The notes below the pieces were generated by a model. It saw only the letters and a program-made list of their open reading frames with translations. It had not been told where the DNA came from and ran no database searches. The position numbers and the translations under genes were made by a program. A stretch of 64,000 nt of DNA, from contig CM028914.1 in assembly GCA_016801845.1 (NCBI GenBank), positions 6,553,501-6,617,500 on the forward strand. Reading direction: 5' to 3'. Of the stretch, positions 44,201 through 52,800 are shown piece by piece (the stretch's first letter is position 1; every line of letters starts with the position of its first letter). Source of the stretch: Polydactylus sextarius (lineage: Eukaryota > Chordata > Actinopteri > Polynemidae).

Positions 44201-47200
44201 GTAAACTTTTCGTTCACAAGGCCAGGCAAGTACCAGAGTTATTCACCAAGTTATTCAAGCAGACGTCAGGACATTATTATTAATATTAAAAATCACGTTC
44301 TTACTTTAGCTAAATTTGAGTTGGACTTTATTTTATAATGCATGACTCATTCATAAGAAGGATCTGCTGTCTCAAAGCACGGCGATTACGATTATTTTTT
44401 TTACCTTTTACTCCTGTTTACAAATCTTTGCAACGATTTTTTTTTTTTACCTGAAAAATCAAAACCAGTCTTTCAAACTCTAGAGCTGAAAAAATTGGTC
44501 GATTAGTTGGAAAGAGAGTAATTGATAGTTTATTATTAAAGCCGTTTTCTCAACAAAATTATATTTTTTTCCTCGTTCAAGTGTCTCAGTAGTGATGATT
44601 TGCTGCTGCTCTTGATGATCTTGGTCTATTAATTCAACAACACAGGAAGCTTTAGTAACTTTAACTTTAGGAAACTGCAACATCAACTAAACGATGACTT
44701 AAAAAATATCTTTCTATATGATTGTTAGTTTGGGACGTTGAAACTTCAGTGGAACTTGGACAACTTGCCGTGGTTACGTTAGTTGTGGTTCGTTTTATTC
44801 AGGGATAAATGATGAAGAAGATGAAAGGTCTGTTGGTGTTGCTGGTTATATAACAGTGGAAGATGTGACAAGGTCACACTCAATGTGGTTTGTAATTGAT
44901 CAGTGATGCAAAACAGGCAGAGTTGAGCTTCACATGAAAACTCATAGCAGATTTATCGTCTAGTGAAGAGGCAGAAATTATTCAGAAATGTATGAAGAAA
45001 TGGTCTTTTTACAACTGTTTTTGATAAATAGAAAACTATTCACCCTAAAGTCAGTTGTTAAAAGATTTGCCTGAATTTTATCCCTTATTTTTCTTACTGA
45101 CAATAAATCCTAACACTAGAAACAATAGTGAATCCAACTAATGAGAAGTGACTGACAGTAATTATGCCACAGGAGAGATTCATGGAAAGACTCAGCTAAT
45201 TTCAACTAAATATGATTTAGTTCACAGAAATGGAGGAAATTTAGCAGAATAAACTCTGATATTGACATTAAACATATAAATACAACTAATAAATAAGCAG
45301 CTGACTGCACCATTTCCCTCCAGTTAGAGACGAGTGTAACCCCCAAACACCATATGCAGTAAGAGATCCTTTCCAAAACCTAAAAAAAAAAGAAAAGAAA
45401 AAAGACTTTTCCAGGTTTTTCAAAAGCAGGAAATCTCTGAAAGTCACTCTCAAGCTGTTGTGTTTGGTTCTGAACCTGCACAAGTGAACAGGAATGAGAA
45501 TTTCACCAAAACTATTAAAAAAAAAAAAAAACAACTGAAAAACAAAAAGAGACCAAATCTAAACATGAAACATTTCAGAGTCACTGTGTTTTTGTCTGGA
45601 TTCAAACAAACAGTCACCGTGTTTGCTCTGTTTTATAAAAACCATCTCTTCTACGGAAGAACTGTGATGATATATGTATGTAGCTACATCATCTTGTGCT
45701 ATAGATTACGCTGTGATGCTGTATCCTAACTGACAAAATGAGCATCACAGAACCTCAAACCACATCAACAGAAATGCTTTAGTACTGATCACATCATTTG
45801 ATTGACAGGTGATCACCAGATGTGCAGTGCACAAGCACCAGCGCGTACTGCTCCGCCCACCTGAACCATAAAACAAGTCAAACTTTGCAAGCAGTCGTAA
45901 AAACCCTAATCATCATCATGATCCACAGACTTTACCTCACAACCAGATCACACATGCAGTGCAATTGGCTCTTGCCCTGCTGTGTGAAGTCTCTCCATCC
46001 TCTGTTTGCCATCTGGAAATGAGCTCGTCCTCCAGTCCAGTCTCACGTTCACTGCCGCCTAATAAACTCTGACTGTAGACTTTCTCACTTCACAGCGTCA
46101 GGGGGCTTTAGCTGAATTACACTGTCTACAGCTGCTGGTTTGATGGAGGACTACGCTACATGTTTCAACTCTAGAGAATCGACTCTTCTCTTGTCTTCCA
46201 TTCATTTGTTCTCTCTCTCTCTCTCTCCTCCATCTATCTGGAGAAGTGATTTCTCCGGCCCACCTCACATTGTACAACCCCGGTCGAACCATTTTAAGCT
46301 CTTGGAGATTTGCTCCATACATTTTCCACAAAGCTAAACGTTCTTAAAGTACGTTCTCAGTGCTCCAGACTCAACTTTTGGGTTTTCACTCCCGACACAT
46401 TTTGCTATTGAAGCCGAATTTGATGGTAGATGATGGATGTGACAGGCGGAAATCCAGCATCAGTCCAGAGGTGAACAGGTTCGTTTTCTGTCGGACAAAA
46501 CGCAACTGACAGATTTTTAGCACGGTGACAGGTCGTCTCTGAAGACAACTGTGATTAAGATGCCGATTTCTCAACTTATTCTTCTTACAGTTTGTCTCAT
46601 TATGTATCCGTGTTGTGCACCACTGTTTATTCAACATTAATATATTTATTTAATATATTTAATATATAGATGATGTATTTTTGTCTAATGTTATAGTGAT
46701 ATTTTATAATATGTGAGATATTATTATTTACTATCAGTGCCACTTTGATGTTGACTAAGGCAACACATAAACAAAATTTCATGTTTTTTTTTCCCCAGAA
46801 ATGGAAAAACATTTACTTGTTTATTAATTATAAATTGCTTCTGCCTGGTTTTCATCTGTAAATATCTTTTGATGCTCGACCAAAATAATTTGAAGATGTC
46901 ATTTGGATTCTTCAGATTTTTATAGATCAAAAAAAAACATTCAGCGCGTTTGTTTGAAATGATTAATCATGTTTGATTAATCGTGGATCCTATTGGAACG
47001 TGCAAATGAGGAAAAGATTTTCTTCACACTCAGTGTTGCTGTAATGAAAATATATCAGCACTCACGTTCCCTCTAAACACCCTTTCCTCCTTCACACTTT
47101 CACACGTGTTTCTTTCTTTTCCCCAGCACCTTAATAAACATCTCCATCCTCTCATGTCTCTGTCCTTCAGCTGTGTTGACCTCCGGCTTTGGTTTGCCCG

Positions 47201-48306
47201 CGAAGTACGTCATCCACTGTAACAGTCCAGGATGGGGCTCCGACAAGTGCGAGGAGCTGCTGGACAAGACGGTGAAGAACTGCCTGGCTCTGGCCGATGA
47301 GAAGAAACTCAAGTCTGTGGCGTTTCCCTCCATTGGTAGTGGAAGGTAGGAAATCACATGCACAGGCACATTAAAAACACGCGTCGTCAGTGGCGTTCTT
47401 ACGTTGTCAGCAATAAAATGTTGCCCTCATTCATCTCCGCCCGCCCACAGATTAGCTCCTTTTTTCATCTGTCAAAGTCAAAACAGAGACTGACACGGTG
47501 TCTTAGCAACACCTGCGGGTTGAGCAGTTTGATTCCCATCACCTTGTCATGTATTGGAGCAACAACAACAGGGACTTGTGAAAGCAACACGCTCCATACT
47601 TCTTCTGTTACTTACTTCATTTCAGAAGGCCACGCTTCAGATTTAAACAAAACATTTGTATATAACAAATATAACCATGGTTCACTACTGCTTTAGGCAC
47701 TAAAATATGACCAGATGGATCATCTATTTTGTAAATTTTGCAAACCTTCCTGACTTCTCCTCTACTGCCACCTTGAGGTTGACTTTTGTGGCTTTTAGTG
47801 AAACATTAAAACAGCTACATTGATGTTTTCCAAACAGGGTGATTTGTAACAACTTTTCATTTAGTACCATCATCAGATTAAAATTTCCTTTTGTTCAAAA
47901 CCAAATACCTTCTAAAGCTAAATCAACCCCGTCTGGAGTACTTTGTGTTTTTTTTTTACTTTGTGTTTAGCAGGTATTATACCTGCTACACATGCTGATG
48001 TCATCTCACAGTATTACTATACCAATAAATAACCACGTTTATATGTGTGCTCACCTCCAGCATAACGAATGTCTAACAATCATAGTTTCTGTGGTGTTAA
48101 ACTGCATTTCATTAATTGCATGTGTCTTCTACTGTCTTAGAAATGGTTTCCCGAAGCAGATGGCAGCCCAGCTCATCCTCAAAGCTATATCCAGCTACTT
48201 TGTGGCCACCATGTCTTCCACCATCAAGACGGTCTACTTCGTGCTGTTTGACAGCGAGAGCATCGGGATCTACGTGCAGGAAATGGCCAAGCTGGAGACG
48301 AGCTAA
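34155..48306 (+). CDS. macroh2a1: Core histone macro-H2A.1
   Basis: Histone H2A variant with a C-terminal macro domain; it replaces H2A in nucleosomes of repressed chromatin and signals through ADP-ribose (family knowledge). Eight coding exons per transcript join in frame: 369 residues with the 1.1-type exon, 366 with the 1.2-type. Residues 1-121 are the H2A fold ([49 protein letters not shown]), 122-180 a lysine-rich linker, about 184 onward the macro domain (FTVLSTKSLFLGQK, CNSPGWGSDKCEELLDK, GSGRNGFPKQ), ending AKLETS. ATG at 34155 has A at -3 and begins the canonical MSSRGGKKKSTK. Formerly h2afy. The 1.1 exon confers ADP-ribose binding in mammals and the 1.2 exon does not. Both are intact here, so both isoforms are likely made. 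Confidence 0.98.
34567..34673 (+). CDS. macroh2a1: macroh2a1 coding exon 2
   Basis: Acceptor TTGTAG, donor GTCAGC; 107 nt. EILELAGNAARDNKKGRVTP and RHILLAIANDEELNQ: the rest of the histone fold with the acidic-patch residues. Confidence 0.98.
34934..35125 (+). CDS. macroh2a1: macroh2a1 coding exon 3
   Basis: Acceptor CCTCAG, donor GTAGGT; 192 nt, phase 0 at both ends. End of the histone domain (LLKGVTIAAGGVLPNIHPEL) followed by a Lys/Pro-rich linker that diverges from mammals. Confidence 0.97.
35621..35728 (+). CDS. macroh2a1: macroh2a1 coding exon 4
   Basis: Acceptor CAACAG, donor GTCAGT; 108 nt, phase 0 at both ends. KQGEVSKAASADSTTEGSPA, then FTVLSTKSLFLGQK, the first strand of the macro domain. 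Confidence 0.97.
35729..38425 (+). other. macroh2a1: macroh2a1 intron before the alternative exons
   Basis: No exon seen. Contains a complex block at about 36970-37200 (candidate conserved element), a TGCATG at 37017-37022, and a bipartite QKI-like site (TAAT 37682-37685, ACTAAC 37695-37700). Confidence 0.55.
38426..38525 (+). CDS. macroh2a1: macroh2a1 alternative exon, macroH2A1.1 type
   Basis: Acceptor CCGCAG, donor GTGAGC; 100 nt, phase 0 to 1. Encodes LNLIHSEVSNLAGFDVEG and INPTNAELELKDDL. In mammals this exon forms the ADP-ribose pocket. Three codons longer than its 1.2-type partner. Confidence 0.96.
38526..40072 (+). other. macroh2a1: macroh2a1 intron between the 1.1 and 1.2 exons
   Basis: 1547 nt. 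Holds ACTAAC at 39273-39278, followed 14 nt later by ctctcag (a decoy-acceptor-like arrangement), TGCATG at 39771-39776, and a long T-rich tract before the 1.2 acceptor. Confidence 0.6.
40073..40163 (+). CDS. macroh2a1: macroh2a1 alternative exon, macroH2A1.2 type
   Basis: Acceptor CTGTAG, donor GTAAAG; 91 nt, phase 0 to 1. Encodes LQVVQADISIVESDAVV then HPTNSSLYTGGEV, the non-ADP-ribose-binding version. It lies 1547 nt after the 1.1-type exon. Using both exons gives a stop six codons into this one. Confidence 0.96.
40164..42365 (+). other. macroh2a1: macroh2a1 intron after the 1.2 exon
   Basis: No exon seen. A 29-nt poly-A tract starts near 40639, a compound microsatellite lies at 41173-41248, and a T-tract near 41592-41613. 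Confidence 0.6.
41173..41248. repeat. Compound (GT)n(AT)n(AC)n microsatellite
   Basis: GT run of about 16 units, then AT run, then acacac, in a macroh2a1 intron. Partly self-complementary (GT against AC across the AT core), so it can fold as a hairpin. Confidence 0.9.
42366..42455 (+). CDS. macroh2a1: macroh2a1 coding exon after the alternative pair
   Basis: Acceptor CACAG, donor GTAAGT; 90 nt, phase 1 to 1. ALEKKGGKEFTEALQELKKK then NGPLEVAG. Fish has GSALEKKGG where mammals have GNTLEKKGG. Confidence 0.96.
42456..47170 (+). other. macroh2a1: macroh2a1 long intron with MITE
   Basis: 4.7 kb. Apart from the MITE at 42655-43102 it is AT-rich with scattered homopolymers; no exon seen. Open frames here lack recognisable domains. 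Confidence 0.6.
42655..43102. mobile_element. Non-autonomous DNA transposon (MITE-like), about 450 bp
   Basis: Terminal inverted repeats: cttttccactacaccgttct at 42655 onward, and the reverse complement of 43079-43102 reads cttttccactatactgttct, 24 bp with 3-4 mismatches. The interior (gaccagtcagtggccggtag, cacattttagtatcagctca) matches a family of 'ttttccact...' fish elements known to me. No ORF. Target-site duplication not clear. hAT-like affinity is a guess. Confidence 0.75.
47171..47345 (+). CDS. macroh2a1: macroh2a1 penultimate coding exon
   Basis: Acceptor CTTCAG, donor GTAGGA; 175 nt. AVLTSGFGLPAKYVIHCNSP, then WGSDKCEELLDKTVKNCL and FPSIGSG: core strands and helices of the macro domain. 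Confidence 0.97.
47750..47920 (+). repeat. Dispersed teleost repeat, copy 2
   Basis: cctctactgccaccttgagg, gacttttgtggcttttagtg, then tttagtaccatcatcagatt and aaaatttccttttgttc: same order as the known fish repeat and as copy 1 (31551-31815). In the last macroh2a1 intron. Confidence 0.65.
48141..48306 (+). CDS. macroh2a1: macroh2a1 terminal coding exon
   Basis: Acceptor TCTTAG; 166 nt to the TAA at 48304-48306. NGFPKQMAAQLILKAISSYF, YFVLFDSESIGIYVQEMAKL, ending ETS. Confidence 0.97.
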
Positions 48307-48774
48307 AAGAGTTTGGAGTCTTCTGCTCCTCATTCCTGTTTTTTTTCCTCCCCCTACCCTGTTTTTTTTCCTACTAGGAAACAAGAAGGTTGTTTACCAG
48401 TGATTTGTTAAATACGAAGAGAAGAAGGAAAAGAAGAAAATCTTTCTAAAGGCCGGGAACTTTGTTTTTTGCATTATGTTTGTATTTTTCCTATATTGTT
48501 TTTAATTTCTTATTTACGTGTCATCTCTTGACATTTAAATGTAAAAAAAAAAAAAAAAAAAAAGTGCACTGTTCATTCTACAGTCTTTTAATATCAACAG
48601 TGGCACACAAAACACATTCATCACGTGAGAAGACTCGCTGTACGATTTCATTTTTATTCTTAAAAAAAAAAAAACAGCAAAAAACAAGGTCATTAGAGAT
48701 AGCTACACCTCAATTACAAGGCTTCCAGAGAAGTCCAGTGAATACGGGTTAATGCATGTACTGGAAGTAAAGAT

Positions 48775-48780
48775 AATAAA
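48775..48780 (+). terminator. macroh2a1: macroh2a1 proximal poly(A) signal candidate
   Basis: AATAAA 470 nt after the stop, followed within 30 nt by a T-rich stretch (ctattctcttttcttttgag). Would give a short 3' UTR lacking the Pumilio-type site. Confidence 0.5.
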
Positions 48781-49183
48781 AGACAGCTATTCTCTTTTCT
48801 TTTGAGCTCAACAAACACAAGACACTTAACTACGTGTATTTTTTGGTATCGATTCTACGTTTTGGAAAATCTTTGTTGTTGATATTACTGTATACCGAAA
48901 AAAAAAAAAAAAAAAAAGGCAAAGCATAAAGAAAAGTTCAGTTTGCTTTACTTTGGTCTTCAGGAGACTGATATAACACAGTTATGGAATGAGTTTTTGT
49001 TTTTGTGTTGTGTGTTACGTATTCCTCTTTTTTTTTTTTTTTTTTTTGCCTTCTTTACACAGGCAAAAAAAAAAAAAAACAACAAAAAAAAAAGTTTTCT
49101 CGTGTGCTGCAGAGACCTTGAATTTCCAAAAAAATAAAAAATAAATTAAAAAAATAACATGTTGAAATGGAGAGAAACTGTAT

Positions 49184-49191
49184 TGTAAATA
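49184..49191 (+). promoter_or_regulatory. macroh2a1: Pumilio-type element in macroh2a1 3' UTR
   Basis: TGTAAATA matches the UGUANAUA consensus. Only present if the distal poly(A) site is used. Confidence 0.4.
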
Positions 49192-49849
49192 CTATAACAA
49201 TACTATACCAACTTATGACGTGAAATTGGAAATTGGAGGTTTGTGCGGAGCACTTGGTTTATATTGTGTGTTCCTCTTAGTGTTTATATAGATGGAGTAT
49301 TTGTGAAATGTTATAGCAAAAATATTGGGACTGTAACATAGATTTTTATTTTCTATTTTAATTTCCACACTGATTCTAAAAGGCACAGGCAATTTGAAAG
49401 GAAAAAACAAAACAAACTGTAAATGTAAGATATAGTTGTTTTTTTTTTTTTTTGTGTGTGTGTGTGTGTGTTTTGTCTTTGTTAAACCATAAAGCAAATG
49501 TGCTCATTTTTGATGGAGGCAGAGGCTTTTTGCTGTTGGTTTTGTTTTCGTTCTCTTTCATTCAGCTACCACTAGATGGCTCCCTGTAATCGAGAAGTGG
49601 ATTTTTTTTTCACCTCAGCCATTTTCTGTGTCGCAGCAGGCCTTTTCACACTGACGCTGGTCGATTTGAGTTGGATTTGAATTGAGATTGACGGACGTAT
49701 ATAAGGAACCCGACTGCTCTGCTGCATTTGGACTTTTCAACAGTCTAACTTTCGTATGAAAAAGATGTAAAATGCTTTCTAAAGAATTGCTACTACAATT
49801 GATGATTCTACAAAAAAAAAAAAAGAAAAAAGTCTGTACACACTCCGGT

Positions 49850-49855
49850 AATAAA
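49850..49855 (+). terminator. macroh2a1: macroh2a1 distal poly(A) signal
   Basis: AATAAA followed by a T/GT-rich stretch (ttgttcttcttgaaataatg, ttttgtgtttc), a normal mammalian-type poly(A) arrangement. Confidence 0.7.
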
Positions 49856-52800
49856 ATACCTTTAAAAACATCATTGTTCTTCTTGAAATAATGAGATCAT
49901 TTTGTGTTTCATGCAGACTTTCTCCCATGTTGCCAGGAACTGTGAGCCTCATAAAATTAAAGAAGCATGTGTGTGAGTGTGAAGTTTAATTGCAAGAATT
50001 GTAAGAAAACTTAATTGCCCCCCTTAGGAAACTGTATGTGTGTGTGTGTGTATTAAAAGTGAGCATAATTTGAAGTGTTGCAGAACAAATGGCAGAGGGA
50101 TGACACGCTACATTTATCTGATTTGACTGAAAGCCACAGTCAAAGCCTCAGGATCCCCAGCTCTGCCTTCAGCTCCACACAAGCATGTGTGTTTCTCTTC
50201 TGTAGTTATGAAGAACAAATGTTCTCACAATGAGGAAACAGAGACTTTCAGTGTGAGGACTCTGATGAGCTGTTATATCTGTCAAATTTCAAAGTCGCGG
50301 CTCGATGATTGGTTGAAGTCGAACACGGCCCCCAAACGATGTCAACGTACTTTTATTTATTTTATTTTATTTTTTTAAACCGTTGTTTGTTTGTTTGTTG
50401 TTGTTGATCTGTTACAGCCTCGTTGATGACACTGGACTAATTCTCACCATTTTGAATAAAACACACACACACACACACATGGTCTCGTTTTCAAAGATGG
50501 AACATGAGAAAGCAAACTCCAGACTCCCTGTAATTAAACCAGAAAAACAAACAAGACAACAACAACAAAAAAAAAAAAAACCTCAGCAATTAAAAATTGT
50601 CAACAAGATTGCGTGCCTTGAGAAATTCAACAAACGTCTCCAGGAAGGGAAATATCCGTGTTCATAAAAGTAACTTGTTGATATAAAAAATATCAGTGAC
50701 AGCAGCTTTAACCAAGTCGTTTTACTGTGTTTACTATGAAAATTACTGAGGTCTCCTTCTACCAACTGGCAGTTGCATTGTCAGAGGAATTATTTAAACT
50801 CACACATAACTTGTGAACACAAATATCAGACAGTTTTATAAAAACACAACTTTGCTGTATCTGCTGCTGTAAACAAGAAATGGCATCAGTCCTATTTTTA
50901 CACATTTCGCTCATGAACTGAGTCAATTAAGGCTTGGGTCATTCGTCCAGGTTTTTTTTTTAAGGATAATTCTCCTTTATTTTTATTGTTTTGCTCTGTA
51001 AAATGTTCCTCTTAGTCGTGATAGTCTGAATCTACCACAGTCGTTTAGGGAGATGAAGGAAGATGATTTAGATTTTCTGACAATAAAACCCAAAGTGTAA
51101 CCCAAACAGTAATTTCAGTGTGTTGTTCATTTTATTCATTGATTGACTAATCCACAACTTTTTTTTTTTCCACAACCTGTCTCAGTTTCTTGCCCTTTCA
51201 GATGATATTGCCTTGTTTGCAGATTTCAGAAATTACACTGTCATTATAAACAGTAGAGCTTGAATCCAAAACTGAAAAAAAAGGAAAACAGCCTCAAGTT
51301 GTTCTAAAAAGAACAAATGTGGTATTTAATATGAAAGGTACATGGCAGAGGCTCAGGCGGCAGTGAGCCCGCCTGGCCATCAGACAGAACGTAGGCCTCG
51401 GTCCCAGCCTGGGGGTACATGCTGGCAGGGTACACAAGAGACCACGGAGTCAGAGGGGGGTCAGTTTCCCAGCCATCCAGGGAGGCCGGGACCTGAGACC
51501 TCCTCTGAGGGCGCCCATCTGACGCCTAATCCCCAGGAAATACAGCCAGGTTTCACCCCTCCTCCTCCTTCTCTTCAACCCCTCCCATCTCTTTCCCTCC
51601 ATCCCATCATCCATCCCACCATCCCTCTCTGCTTCTCTTCACAGGCAGAAAAGCCCCATAAATTCAAAGCATCTGTACGGGCAAGGGCCAATCCGAGGGC
51701 CGCCTTTCCCAGAGCCCGCGCAGATGAAATTTTATTCTTTGCACGAAAAAATTACAGGGGGAGGGGGTAGAAAAAACAGAAAATAAAGTAAAGCAAACAG
51801 TGGGGGAAGATCAAGGAGGAGAGGGGATGAGGGGTAAGGGGCTGGTCATCAGAGATCTGCCCCGCTTTCAGTGTGTTCATAAGAAGAAAGTAATATTATC
51901 TTCTTTATGGCCGTGAGTCCTGACTGGAGTCTGATAACAACAACAGTCTGCTTCCAACTGCTACTGGTCTTGTACATTTACTTTTCCAGTGTTGGCACTG
52001 AGCACAAGAGACCATCTGTATGAGTGGATTATTTGGGTAAAAAACAAAACAAAACCTTTCACTAATTTAGAAAAATTGTATCATAAGGCAACAGATTCAT
52101 TACATTCAGATACATTTAACTAACAAATTCTGCCAAGAAGGCAAAACTAAAACTTGCATAGTATGAAATACAGATACAAATGATACACAAACACTGTTTT
52201 TTGCCATTTGTGTACAACCGTTTGTGCTGTTTGTGTGTGTACTAGTATACATCACCAGAAACCAACACACAGTACATACTCAGAACCAGTATACTCAAAG
52301 CCACAGCTTGTGTCTCTTATAACCTCCCAGGTGTCACTCTAAAGGTCTCAGGACCTCACTTGAAGAATCCTGTGCACCAGACTGGTCCTTATGTTGGAAT
52401 AAGTTAATAAAAACCTCCCAGTCCTTCTGTGGTGAAACTGGTTTTCAAGTCAAGCGGGAAATAAAGCCTCTGTGAAGTATATTTGTGAGCGTGGTCAGAG
52501 TTTCGTGCGTCTCAGCAACGGTTAAACAGTAGCCTCTAGTTGTTTTTGGTCAGAGTCAGTTTTCATGTGGTCGAGGACAAAGTCACAGCGAGAAATTCGA
52601 TAATTTCCAAAAACTGAAGTGATGGATTTACACATGAGCAAAAAAAAAAAAAATAAAAAAAGTTGGATCTTACCTCGTGTGACCCAAATCAGTTATTTTG
52701 AGAAAACCGTGGAATGTGGGCTCAAAGTAAACCTGATTCAACCAGGATGAGTCATCTATAGGGTAAGTTGTAATTTCTTACCAGATGAGTCTGTCAGTTC

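Larger units (their letters stand above)
48307..49870 (+). other. macroh2a1: macroh2a1 3' UTR
   Basis: About 1.56 kb from the stop to the distal AATAAA. Contains several A/T homopolymers, a Pumilio-type TGTAAATA (49184-49191), a (GT)n at about 49454-49471 and a CTCF-like word (49569-49580). Confidence 0.75.

Noticed and set aside
51342..51770. 142-codon plus-strand frame as a protein-coding gene
   Set aside because: Pro/Ser-rich low-complexity translation, no domain, no splice context for its start. It is better explained as a GC-rich non-coding island.
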